Below the pieces are notes generated by a model. It ran no database searches. It had not been told where the DNA came from and was given only the letters and a program-made list of their open reading frames with translations. A program made the translations under genes and the position numbers. Positions 8,461-17,136 of a DNA stretch of 50,027 bases are shown here, piece after piece. Within the stretch, counting starts at the first letter, position 1. Each line of letters starts with the position of its first letter. Source of the DNA: Pleionea sp052032335 (GTDB lineage: Bacteria; Pseudomonadota; Gammaproteobacteria; Enterobacterales; Kangiellaceae); NCBI GenBank assembly GCA_052032335.1, contig JBPEWV010000182.1, positions 1 through 50,027 on the forward strand, read 5' to 3'.

Positions 8461-9147
8461 ATGAGTATTTTAAAGAAAATTGTAACAGCCATTCGTGGTG
8501 GTGCTCGGGAAGTGGGTGAAGCGATTGTTGATACCAATGCGATCCGAATTCTTGAGCAAGAAATTAAAGATCAGGAGCATGCGATTGCCAAAGCCAAAGA
8601 TTCTCTGACCGATGTTATGGCCGATCAATCAAAGACTGCTCGTCAAATAAATGCGATTAACGATCGTATTGCTGAGCACGAAGGTTACGCAACTCAGGCA
8701 TTAGAGAAAGGCGATGAGGCGTTAGCTTTAGAAGTTGCCGAGAAAATTGCCGAGTACGAAAACGAAAAAGCGGAACTTGAACCCGTGTTAGCGAATTACA
8801 AGGCGAGCGTATCAAGCTTGAAAGATCAAATTCGAAAAGCTGAAAAAAGTATTCAGGAACACAAACGAGAGTTGTCGGTTGTAAAAACGACTGAGAGCGT
8901 GCAAAAGGCTCGCGTATCGGTCAACGAGAACTTGTCTTCGAACCTGTCTAAGACAACTGCCGCTCGCGACTCTTTGAATCGTATCAAAGAACGTCAGCAA
9001 CGCACCGAAGACAAAATCAAAGCGTCTGAAGAGCTGAATGCTGAGGGCAGCGATCAAGCGTTGAAAGACAAATTGGCTCAAGCCGGTATTGGCGAAACCA
9101 AAACCAAAGCCAACGATATCTTGGCTCGGTTGAAAGATAAGAAGTAA
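8461..9147 (+). CDS. yjfJ: PspA/IM30 family protein (YjfJ-like)
   Basis: PspA/IM30 proteins are ESCRT-III-like coiled-coil proteins that coat and stabilise damaged inner membrane. The 228-residue product is almost entirely helical, opening with an amphipathic stretch (MSILKKIVTAIRGG) and then long heptad-rich helices with alternating Lys, Glu and Ala. Length and layout match PspA (about 222) and E. coli YjfJ. The ribosome-binding site is TAGGAGA. It lies between DUF2170 and DUF2491 genes, the conserved yjfIJK order, so it is the YjfJ type and not the sigma-54-controlled pspA; no pspF or pspBC is present in the window. Confidence 0.9.
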   Translation: MSILKKIVTAIRGGAREVGEAIVDTNAIRILEQEIKDQEHAIAKAKDSLTDVMADQSKTARQINAINDRIAEHEGYATQALEKGDEALALEVAEKIAEYENEKAELEPVLANYKASVSSLKDQIRKAEKSIQEHKRELSVVKTTESVQKARVSVNENLSSNLSKTTAARDSLNRIKERQQRTEDKIKASEELNAEGSDQALKDKLAQAGIGETKTKANDILARLKDKK

Positions 9148-9160
9148 TTAAGGAAAGGTT

Positions 9161-9799
9161 ATGTTCAGTAAGTGGTTTGGTAAAAAGGAAGAGAACACCC
9201 GTATTCTTGAAAAGCCTGAGCAACTCAATGTTGGCGATATGGTGGAAATGGTGGACTCATTTGGTCTGCCTAAAGAAATTCGCGGTGAAACTTTTCAGAT
9301 AATGGAAATCAACACTTACGAATATAAAAACGCGCGCGAAACGGAATTTTTACTCCAGGGATCGGAGGGAATTCCCCTTCACTTAACCATCGATGATGAA
9401 GATGGCGAGCAGTGGCTTAACTTCAATCGTAAAATTGAACGTAATGAAGTTGAGCAGCTGTTTGATATGGACGCTTTTGGTCTAGTATTCGAAGATGATG
9501 TCAGTCGAGAGCCAATTAAGGTTGTGGGTGATGGCAGTCTTTACGAACGCTGGTTGGCCGACAGTTATTATCAGGAAGGTGAATGGGTACGTGGCTATTT
9601 CCATAAAGCGGATTTTCGCAATAAGTCGATCTCCAGGTTTGAAGACGATAAGGGCGAGGCGTTTGAGTCTGTTTCATTAGTCTCAGAAGACGATATGCAT
9701 CGCGTCGAAATTGAAGTGTGGGAAGACGGAACAACCGATGTGACCATAGGTGTCTCAAGACCAATCGCCGATATTAAATCTTTATTTGGTAAGACTTGA
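9161..9799 (+). CDS. yjfK: DUF2491 family protein (YjfK-like)
   Basis: A 212-residue soluble acidic protein of the DUF2491/YjfK family, assigned from its position after the PspA-like gene and from its pattern (an N-terminal FGKKEE...LEKPEQLNVGDMVEMVDS segment in pieces, then beta-rich repeats such as LLQGSEGIPLHLTIDDEDG). The gap to yjfJ is 13 bases with an AAGGAAAGG ribosome-binding site. Function is not known. Its constant company with a PspA-like protein suggests it works with it at the inner membrane. Confidence 0.83.
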   Translation: MFSKWFGKKEENTRILEKPEQLNVGDMVEMVDSFGLPKEIRGETFQIMEINTYEYKNARETEFLLQGSEGIPLHLTIDDEDGEQWLNFNRKIERNEVEQLFDMDAFGLVFEDDVSREPIKVVGDGSLYERWLADSYYQEGEWVRGYFHKADFRNKSISRFEDDKGEAFESVSLVSEDDMHRVEIEVWEDGTTDVTIGVSRPIADIKSLFGKT

Positions 9800-9803
9800 A
9801 CGC

Positions 9804-10124
9804 ATGAGTAAATCGAATCAAAAGTGGGACAAACAGGCTCAAGCAGCAAAAGCGACGCAAGTCGCTTTTGACGTTAGTGAGTCGGTTCACAACTACATTC
9901 AACTTCAGTCGGTTAAAGATCAGCTCAAACCGTCAGACTATATCCGTAAGGTACTGGGTCTCGATTTTAAACGTAAAAAAGTAAGACCTCGTTTGACCGT
10001 AACCCTCAATGAAGACGATTATGAATCTCTTGGAGCTGCATTTGGCATTGAGCCAGATGATCGCATTGCCATTAAACACGCGGTTACCAAGCGACTGATA
10101 GAAATCGCAGAAAACAAAGAATAA
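9804..10124 (+). CDS. Small protein with tandem ribbon-helix-helix-like units
   Basis: No family recognised with certainty. Starting at the ATG at 9804, 4 bases after yjfK, it encodes 106 residues. Two consecutive strand-helix-helix patterns can be read: about residues 19-53 (strand QVAFDVSE, helix, helix PSDYIRKVLG) and about 62-102 (strand RLTVTLNE, helix, helix AIKHAVTKRLIEI). This matches two ribbon-helix-helix units in one chain, a plausible DNA-binding single-chain dimer. If so, it could control the operon through the twin palindromes at 7935-7985. An upstream start at 9750 would overlap yjfK by 50 bases and is unlikely. The fold call is by eye. Confidence 0.6.
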   Translation: MSKSNQKWDKQAQAAKATQVAFDVSESVHNYIQLQSVKDQLKPSDYIRKVLGLDFKRKKVRPRLTVTLNEDDYESLGAAFGIEPDDRIAIKHAVTKRLIEIAENKE

Positions 10125-10129
10125 ATTGT

Positions 10130-11254
10130 ATGTTCAGACAACTCGCAAAGCTGTTGCAATGGCGACGCAAGCAATTTATGTCGAAAGGCCTGGTTACCAA
10201 TAGTAAAAATAGAATTCGGCATTTGTTCGTACTCGTCATTGCTATTATTCTGTTGCACACCATAGCAATGGTAGTGTTTGAAAATCTAAACTTTGGTGAT
10301 GCTCTGTGGTTAAGCTTAACAACCATTAATACCACTGGTTACGGTGATTTGAGTAGCAGCACGTTTATCGGTCGTACTTTTACCGTTATTTTGATGTACG
10401 TTCTCGGTATTACCGTAATGGCGCAATTGGCGACAGAGTACATCGAATTCAGAATCGAGAAGAAAGATCGAAAAATCAGAGGTCTGTGGAACTGGAAAAC
10501 TATGAATCAGCACATTGTAATTATTAATACACCGAAACATAATCCGAAGTTATACCTAGAGCGTCTGTGTAATCAGCTACGTAACACGCCGGCGTTTTCC
10601 GAAACACCGATCTGCATTGTTTCCAATAAATTTCAGGATGGATTACCTGTAACACTTACCGACCGAAACGTGGTTTACGTTCATGGCGATGCCCGAGAGC
10701 CATCGGTTCTTGACCGGTCAAATGTTAACGAGGCTTCTCACGTTATACTGATCTCGCCTGACAGTGCCGCGGCCTCATCCGATTCCATTATTCTCGACAT
10801 CTTGTTTCATTTACAAGAACGCCCGTTACAAGGGAAAATACTCGCAGAGGCGGTCAAAGATGACAATCGAAAACGCTTTTCGACGATTGGTGCCTCTGCA
10901 GTAATGCGACCCATTCGTGCCTATCCCGAGTTGATGGTGCGTGCATTAGAAGCACCGGGAACAGAACAGTTTATGGAGAATCTATTTGGTCACGAGGGCG
11001 ATCGTCCAGTGCGTTACGACTACCCACTAAAAGTTCGTCGGTGGGCCGATCTAGCGTGTAGCATCATGCAAAATGGATTGGGAACTCCCGTCGGCTTTAT
11101 TGGTAAAAATGGGCATGTCCATACCAATCCTGCACCCTTGAATCCCGCCGAGGGCGTTGCCATTTTATTGTTGGTGCACCACGCTCACATTCCGGCCAAG
11201 CACAAAGTCGTCGATGCAATCGATGCAGTAACCGAGGAGACCAGTAATGCATAA
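10130..11254 (+). CDS. Two-TM potassium channel with TrkA-N/RCK domain
   Basis: A K+ channel subunit of 374 residues. TM1 is at about residues 31-50, the pore loop carries the selectivity filter TTGYGD (68-73), TM2 is at about 82-103, and a cytoplasmic Rossmann-like RCK/TrkA-N domain starts near residue 127 (HIVIINTPKHN), replacing the usual GxGxxG with a degenerate sequence. It follows the RHH-like gene by 5 bases and its stop overlaps the next start. Homologues lie beside yjfIJK-type genes in some gammaproteobacteria, suggesting membrane-potential or turgor control together with the PspA-like protein. Confidence 0.9.
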   Translation: MFRQLAKLLQWRRKQFMSKGLVTNSKNRIRHLFVLVIAIILLHTIAMVVFENLNFGDALWLSLTTINTTGYGDLSSSTFIGRTFTVILMYVLGITVMAQLATEYIEFRIEKKDRKIRGLWNWKTMNQHIVIINTPKHNPKLYLERLCNQLRNTPAFSETPICIVSNKFQDGLPVTLTDRNVVYVHGDAREPSVLDRSNVNEASHVILISPDSAAASSDSIILDILFHLQERPLQGKILAEAVKDDNRKRFSTIGASAVMRPIRAYPELMVRALEAPGTEQFMENLFGHEGDRPVRYDYPLKVRRWADLACSIMQNGLGTPVGFIGKNGHVHTNPAPLNPAEGVAILLLVHHAHIPAKHKVVDAIDAVTEETSNA

Positions 11255-11678
11255 ACCCAAAGGAGCGGGCGGCACGTCAGGCGGTGTCGGTCGATTTTTC
11301 ATTGGACTTATAATGATGGCCGTAGGTGGTTATCTGTTTTTATCCAAAGTAATGATTACAACTGCAAACTCAATGCAAGGTTTTGGTTTGGGTGCACGCC
11401 TGTATTCATTTGGTGGTGGGTATGGCGTCACTGGGGGAATGATATTTATTCCATTTATAATCGGTGTGGTTATGGTGTTTTGGAATAGCAAGAATGTTTT
11501 CGGTTGGTTGTTAAGTGGTGGCTCGCTTTTGGCCTTTGTTGTAGGAGTGATTGTTAATATTCGCGTAACCATTGTACCCATGACGGCTTTCGATATTATT
11601 GTGTTGATTGTATTGATGGCTGGTGGCGCAGGTATGTTCTTCAGCTCATTGAAAAACTTCGAATCGAGCGAGTTGTAA
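11247..11678 (+). CDS. Four-TM membrane protein, unknown function
   Basis: A 143-residue hydrophobic protein with a short glycine-rich, basic N-terminus and four predicted membrane segments (about 15-35, 62-79, 84-105 and 112-134). I do not recognise a family. It overlaps the potassium-channel gene by 8 bases, so translation is probably coupled and the product may be a channel partner or assembly factor. It is the last gene of the block and is followed by a hairpin in the convergent gap. Confidence 0.7.
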   Translation: MHKPKGAGGTSGGVGRFFIGLIMMAVGGYLFLSKVMITTANSMQGFGLGARLYSFGGGYGVTGGMIFIPFIIGVVMVFWNSKNVFGWLLSGGSLLAFVVGVIVNIRVTIVPMTAFDIIVLIVLMAGGAGMFFSSLKNFESSEL

Positions 11679-11811
11679 CTTCGGTTGTGCGTAACAAAAG
11701 TGATTTATGGAACTTAACTGTTCTGATAAAGATATAGCGCCCCAGCTCCAGTTTGAACTTTGCCCACAAAAAATTGAATTTTTCCCGCTGATAGTTCGAC
11801 GAAACAGATCC

Positions 11812-11830
11812 GGGAGCTCTTCTAGCTCCC
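11812..11830. terminator. Hairpin in the convergent gap
   Basis: GGGAGCT (11812-11818) and AGCTCCC (11824-11830) form a 7-bp stem with a 5-base loop between the channel operon on + and the large ATPase on -. No clear T-run follows in either direction, so termination at this site is only plausible. The rest of the 159-base gap shows nothing else I can support. Confidence 0.4.
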
Positions 11831-11837
11831 AGACCAA

Positions 11838-14800
11838 CTAACTTTTATTTGAACTACTTTTACTCAGCAGAGATAGTTTGGTTTCAATCTCGGTCATTTT
11901 TTTATGAGTTTTCAAATCAAGATCGAGTTTGCCATCCATCACCCTAATTAGAGGGTGAATACTGGTTTCAAAGGTTTCTGCCAAGGTTTTCAGTAGTTTA
12001 TCGATTCCTGGCACGGGTTGGTTGATAACCTCTATGTTGGGTGACAATCTTTGCCACGACTGAGATATTCCAGTTAACGTCTCTGTAAGCCGAGCGATAG
12101 CATCTACCGATTTATCTGTTTCTGAAACAGTGGCATGGTTACCGAGTTTTTCAACCTGTTGCACCAGGTCGTGCAGTTGTAGAACAATCTTCTTTCCGGC
12201 ATCCGCATCATCACCACCCATAGCTTGGTTTCGTTTAAAGTTTTCTTTGATAGCTTCCCAGCGCTGCTTCTGTTGCTCAGACATATTGCCTCTGAGCTCA
12301 GCCAGTTTTAACAGGTTTTCTTCGGCGCCGGTGGTGAGCAACTGAGATTCTCCCTGATAATGATCGGTAATCAACTGAAATAACTCATCCCGCGTCATAA
12401 CTGATGATACTTTTTCTGCCATCTTGTTCATGTTTCGATAAGAACCTTGCAGCTTAAATGGCGGTTCAATACGGTAGCGATCGTCTTGTGCACTCGAGGC
12501 AATATACGATTGATTAATGCGCGAAACTACTTTTTGAATTTCAAATAGTTTTCTTAATACTTCGGTGATCTCGTTCACCTCAGCACCACTGTATTGATAA
12601 CTCAAGTCGGTGGCAGCTGTTGAACCGCCTTGTGCAATATCAATAAATTTGTAGACGTCGTCCATCTCACGTGTCGCAAGCGGAGCTAAAATACGATTTG
12701 AGGTTAAGGCATTCTCAATATAGCTGAGTTCGAAAACACTCTCTTGACCAGAAAGCATATCACCCAGATTGTAAATGTCTGCACGGTTCGCCAACATGTC
12801 AGGAATTTTGAATAGTTCACCCGATTCGGTATAGGGGTTACCCGCCATGACCACACAAAATTTGTTGCCGCGCATGTCGTAGGTTTTCGATTCGCCTTTC
12901 CAGACACCCTCGATGCGACGGGTGCCATCACACAAGGAAATAAATTTCTGTAAAAACTCAGGATTGGTATGCTGAATATCATCGAGGTAAAGCATGACAT
13001 TGTTGCCCATTTCGAGGGCCAGATTGAGTTTTTCCAGTTCTTGTCGACTGGCGCTGTTAGTCGCCTGTGCCGGATCGATGGAGGTAATGTCATGACCAAT
13101 GGCTGGACAATTGATTTTCATAAAAATCAATCCGAGCCGGTCGGCTACGTATTCCATTAGGGTCGTTTTCCCGTAACCGGGCGGCGAAATCATCAAGAGC
13201 AAACCCATTAAGTCGGTGCGTTTGCTGTCACCTACTGTGCCCATCTGTTTCGCTAGATTGTCACCGATGATGGGTAGGTAAACGTCGTTGATTAATTTAT
13301 TGCGTACGAAAGAGGTTAATGGCTTGGCAATAAAGTCATTAACCCTCAGTTTTTTGCGCAGCGATTCGATTTCTTCATGACGCGCTTTTTGAAAGGCGTA
13401 ATAACCGGGAACCACTTTGTGGTGATGCTGTGACATGGTTTCCAGAAAGATGTCCAGGTTTAACGTCAGTTTCTGGTTGTCCAGTTTTGGATGTTGTCCC
13501 AGTAAGTTTCCTATTTCAAACTGAAGATCGACTTGTTGTTGATGACGTGCCAGTGATTGATCCACGATCAGTAACGTCACAGCTTCGGGCACGTAATTTT
13601 CTAATGTCGGTTGTTTGGCTTTAATAAAGCCGGTTAACCAGTTAAATGCCAGATGCCAGCGCTTTCCGGTTTGTCCTTCAAGTTCTTTAAGTCCATTTAA
13701 AAAGTCTTGCCAGGCGTTTTGTGATTCCAGATACAATTGAAAGTCTTTACGCAATTGTTCAGCGTATTTCGATTCGGCGAAAGAAATTTGGGGTTGCCCC
13801 AACTCTTCAATCAAATACTCTGCGGCGCGCTGCAGGCTCAATTCACTTGCTGGTAATTGCTGGGTATTGGCAAATTTTGACAGTCGATCAACAATGCATT
13901 GTTTTAATTGTTCGAAGGCCGCATTTTCGGCAAACAGCGCTTTCATTCTCAGCGCGTTTTGAGCTTCCTTATGCCAGCTTTTGTGCTCATTATTGTGTTG
14001 GTGTTCGGCCCAATAAACAATCGCTAAAGCTCGCGCATTCGGAGTAAAGCGCAACGTTCCCGCAGCATTGTAATTTGGTATTAGAACTTCCAGCAATTTA
14101 GCGGCATCGTGATCGTGAATGCCTTTTTCAAAGCCCTCTTTGTATCGAGGGGCGATAAAGTCTTTAATCAATGCCAATAATTCTTTTTCATTCGTCACGG
14201 CCTGAGATAAATCGGTCCAGGAAAATCCATCGGTTTCAGCAATCGCCGATTCGATGATGCAGAAAGCCAAGTATTCTCCGCGGTAAACCTCCGGGGACTC
14301 GGAAGGCAAAGACATCGACCAGTATTCTCGAAAGTCATTTAATGGTGTTTGCTTCAATTCTTCGTAAAAGTCTGTGCCGGATAAATGCACGTACATGGCA
14401 TCACCTCGGGGAAGCAAAGTGATGTCCAATTCCTGGGTGTTGACACTGAATTTGTGTTTCGGACCCAGCTTAATGATTTTTCCACCGTCTTCAAAAATAT
14501 CGCTTTTGTCACGAAGTGCTCGAATGGCATTTTCTTTGGCTGCTTTCAGCTGCGACTCGAGATCATCGGCTTTTACTGAATCGTCGAGATCTCGCAGTTG
14601 CTCGGTCATTTGCTGGATTTTTCGAACCAACCCATCCGAGGCAAAAAACGAATTTAACTCGTCTTGTTCGTTAATGCGTTGGGCACGTCGGTCAATACTT
14701 TGCAAAATGCGTGTCGCCGCATCAAACAGCGTTTGCGCTTTGCGTTGGCGATTGTCGATCAATCCTTGTTTGTGTGCTTCAAAGGTCTCAAATATTTCTT

Positions 14801-17066
14801 CTCGTTTCGAAAGAATATCCGCTAAAAAATCATCGTATTCACTGAACTGTCCTTCAAGTTCTTCAAGCTGAACCATTAAACGCGACAGTTGTTCATCACA
14901 TTTCTCAGGCGATTTGGCTAGGCCTAAGCCATTTTGCACGCTTTGTGACAGTAATTTGAATTGAGCTGCGAATTGCGCCGTCGCTTCTTCACTACCAAAG
15001 CTTTGCTTCTGATGCTGTAGCTTTGCTTTGAGTTGGTTGAGCTGGGAATAAACACCTGAAATCGACTCGATAATTTGGGTTTGTAGAGTCGCATCAGGTA
15101 CTTTTAACGACGCCATCAACTCGGATAATAAATCCAGTGAGCTGGCCATTTTCTCAACCGATTCAGTTAATGGCTTCAAATCGGCCGTTGTTTTGCACTG
15201 CTCTTTATCGTGTTCGATCTGTCGAATATCATTCTGGTAACTTTCCAGTGCGTCAGCACTCGCCAGAAAATCTACGGTGCGCTGATTCAGTCGATCTTCG
15301 TGCTCGACCAATTGCTTTTCCAATTCATCGATACGGGAGCGGTCGATGTAGCGCAACTCGCGTATGGTTAGCAGGTGCCCGCGTTGACGGCTTAATCTGG
15401 AAATGGCATCAACAAAATCCTGGGCTACGTGCCAATTTTCAGCTTCAAGATCGCGGATTAATGCTGCCTGGTCTTGCTCCGTTTCGCTTAACGCTTTTTG
15501 CGACTGCTTTTGAATGCTGAAAACTTTTTCGTACTCATCGATAACCAGTTCGGAAGTCTTATTAATGTTCTTAAGGCACTGTTGAATGTCGTTGAGTTCG
15601 TTGGATGACAACCAGTGATAAGCGTCAAATATTTTGACACTGCGTTTTGCCAGATCGTTGTAATGTGCCGATGAGGCATCTTCTGCTTGGATCAACCGGG
15701 CGATGGAAAATAACTCCGAAATTCCACGCACCAGTTCGGCGTTCCCGATTTTTCCGAAAAAGCTCACACTCTCAGGTTGCGAGCTGGCGTATTCGTCCGA
15801 ATAAAAGGGCGTTTGCCAAATTTGCAGTGGGTGAATTCGGGTTGCTTCTTCTTGGGCATAAAAAATTAATAATCTACCATCCGGGTAAAACCCGTAACCG
15901 TGACCAAATAATGGATTTTGCAGCGACTTATTGATCAGATTATAAGCGTACAAGCCGACGATGTTGGAATCGGGCTGGTAGAAAATATACAAGACGTCTT
16001 CACCGTTTGGCGAGCGCTTCATTCGCTTGAATTTTAAATTGCTGTATTCATGGTCGAACGCTTTGTGTTCGCCCGTTGTTAAGTAATAACCTCCTGGGAA
16101 CATTAATCCGTGGTCTTCCGGAAGACGAACGCAAGAGTCACCGATGGCATCGATTCGAGTCACTTGTTCGGTATTTCTGTTAAATACCAGATAGCGCCAG
16201 GTTTCCTCTTGATAGGGGCGAACTTTCAATAGAATCAGCGAGCCGACTTCGCTGTAATAGAATTCTGCATCGTCCAGAGATTGGGTGGAATCATCGACCG
16301 GCTCCGAATAAATGCCCTTTCCTGAGTTGGTGTTGTTCTCGACCTTGATGGTTAAGTCACTGCCCAGCGTATCGACGAATATCGTGTCCAGTACGTTAAT
16401 ATGGGGGTGACGTCCGTTAATCACATCTTCTCGTAAACATTCACTCCATTCAAAGTCGTGGCTGGCAGGTAACTCAATGTCGCGTTCGCCCCGGTTATCG
16501 ATGTATTCGATGTTTTTTCCATCGCTCGAAATATTCCAACGGAAAACCCGCACATCGGTCAGGCGCTCGCCAATTTGAAATGAGGCGAGCAGTTTGCCTT
16601 CTTTCACTACGAGCTGTGACAGTGCTGTATCTTTGTAGTAGGTGTAGAGCTCGCGAAAATCACCGACGAAACTTTGGTCGGATAAAAAAGTTTGCTTCAA
16701 ATTGACCGGTTCGAGATCGTAGCCATCGTTTTTCTCTATTAAACGATAGACAGAAAAAACATCCTGAACCTGGGTTTCTTTTCGCAAACCAAGAAAAACG
16801 TTGTAGCCAAATAAAACCAGATCACCTACCAGCACAAGATCTCGTGCGTCACAATTGTTTTCAGTGCGCAAACGGAGTCGACTTAACACTTGCATGTCGG
16901 TACTGCCAAACTCTTCTTGTCGCTGGTGATTGAGTTGCTGAGTTAAGTCAGACAGTTGTTTGCCTTGATCGAGTAAACGTTTACGAATTACTTCATAAGC
17001 GCCACCTTCGGCAACCGCTTTTTCAACTTGATTTTCGCTCGCTGGCGTTTGATTTTTTTTGGCCAA
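11838..17066 (-). CDS. Giant DUF3686/AAA ATPase ('DNA repair ATPase' family)
   Basis: A 1742-residue protein. The N-terminal half has a short coiled coil and a DUF3686-type region of beta-propeller-like repeats (about residues 50-470). The middle (about 500-900) is long coiled coil. An AAA+ domain follows with Walker A PPGYGKT at about 1294-1300, Walker B LYLDD near 1358-1362, sensor-1-like AGNPY and an ANRAD segment that may carry the arginine finger. A helical tail completes it. Databases label this family 'ATPase involved in DNA repair', but direct evidence is thin, and the flotillin and YqiJ neighbours suggest membrane remodelling. It is the last gene of the minus-strand run, 70 bases after the flotillin gene, with a hairpin in the gap. 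Confidence 0.88.
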   Translation of the reverse strand: MAKKNQTPASENQVEKAVAEGGAYEVIRKRLLDQGKQLSDLTQQLNHQRQEEFGSTDMQVLSRLRLRTENNCDARDLVLVGDLVLFGYNVFLGLRKETQVQDVFSVYRLIEKNDGYDLEPVNLKQTFLSDQSFVGDFRELYTYYKDTALSQLVVKEGKLLASFQIGERLTDVRVFRWNISSDGKNIEYIDNRGERDIELPASHDFEWSECLREDVINGRHPHINVLDTIFVDTLGSDLTIKVENNTNSGKGIYSEPVDDSTQSLDDAEFYYSEVGSLILLKVRPYQEETWRYLVFNRNTEQVTRIDAIGDSCVRLPEDHGLMFPGGYYLTTGEHKAFDHEYSNLKFKRMKRSPNGEDVLYIFYQPDSNIVGLYAYNLINKSLQNPLFGHGYGFYPDGRLLIFYAQEEATRIHPLQIWQTPFYSDEYASSQPESVSFFGKIGNAELVRGISELFSIARLIQAEDASSAHYNDLAKRSVKIFDAYHWLSSNELNDIQQCLKNINKTSELVIDEYEKVFSIQKQSQKALSETEQDQAALIRDLEAENWHVAQDFVDAISRLSRQRGHLLTIRELRYIDRSRIDELEKQLVEHEDRLNQRTVDFLASADALESYQNDIRQIEHDKEQCKTTADLKPLTESVEKMASSLDLLSELMASLKVPDATLQTQIIESISGVYSQLNQLKAKLQHQKQSFGSEEATAQFAAQFKLLSQSVQNGLGLAKSPEKCDEQLSRLMVQLEELEGQFSEYDDFLADILSKREEIFETFEAHKQGLIDNRQRKAQTLFDAATRILQSIDRRAQRINEQDELNSFFASDGLVRKIQQMTEQLRDLDDSVKADDLESQLKAAKENAIRALRDKSDIFEDGGKIIKLGPKHKFSVNTQELDITLLPRGDAMYVHLSGTDFYEELKQTPLNDFREYWSMSLPSESPEVYRGEYLAFCIIESAIAETDGFSWTDLSQAVTNEKELLALIKDFIAPRYKEGFEKGIHDHDAAKLLEVLIPNYNAAGTLRFTPNARALAIVYWAEHQHNNEHKSWHKEAQNALRMKALFAENAAFEQLKQCIVDRLSKFANTQQLPASELSLQRAAEYLIEELGQPQISFAESKYAEQLRKDFQLYLESQNAWQDFLNGLKELEGQTGKRWHLAFNWLTGFIKAKQPTLENYVPEAVTLLIVDQSLARHQQQVDLQFEIGNLLGQHPKLDNQKLTLNLDIFLETMSQHHHKVVPGYYAFQKARHEEIESLRKKLRVNDFIAKPLTSFVRNKLINDVYLPIIGDNLAKQMGTVGDSKRTDLMGLLLMISPPGYGKTTLMEYVADRLGLIFMKINCPAIGHDITSIDPAQATNSASRQELEKLNLALEMGNNVMLYLDDIQHTNPEFLQKFISLCDGTRRIEGVWKGESKTYDMRGNKFCVVMAGNPYTESGELFKIPDMLANRADIYNLGDMLSGQESVFELSYIENALTSNRILAPLATREMDDVYKFIDIAQGGSTAATDLSYQYSGAEVNEITEVLRKLFEIQKVVSRINQSYIASSAQDDRYRIEPPFKLQGSYRNMNKMAEKVSSVMTRDELFQLITDHYQGESQLLTTGAEENLLKLAELRGNMSEQQKQRWEAIKENFKRNQAMGGDDADAGKKIVLQLHDLVQQVEKLGNHATVSETDKSVDAIARLTETLTGISQSWQRLSPNIEVINQPVPGIDKLLKTLAETFETSIHPLIRVMDGKLDLDLKTHKKMTEIETKLSLLSKSSSNKS

Positions 17067-17105
17067 AACAGGATCCCTTAATTACTGTTATTCGCAGAAA
17101 ATGGC

Positions 17106-17128
17106 GTGGCACTCTTGTCGAGTGCCAC
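17106..17128 (-). terminator. Intercistronic hairpin between flotillin and ATPase genes
   Basis: GTGGCACTC (17106-17114) and GAGTGCCAC (17120-17128) form a perfect 9-bp stem with a 5-base loop in the 70-base gap. Read on the minus strand, only a short ATTTT follows the stem, so it is more likely a partial terminator or an mRNA-stabilising or processing hairpin that lowers ATPase expression relative to the very abundant-type flotillin. Confidence 0.55.
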
Positions 17129-17136
17129 CATTGCGA

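Noticed and set aside
8461..9147. Classical PspA with PspF control
   Set aside because: No pspF, pspB, pspC or sigma-54 promoter; the upstream element is a sigma-70-type promoter, and the neighbours are of the yjfI/yjfK type.
14374..14871. A 165-residue frame on + inside the large ATPase
   Set aside because: Low-complexity Ser/Cys composition and full overlap with the coiled-coil part of the ATPase; no ribosome-binding site.
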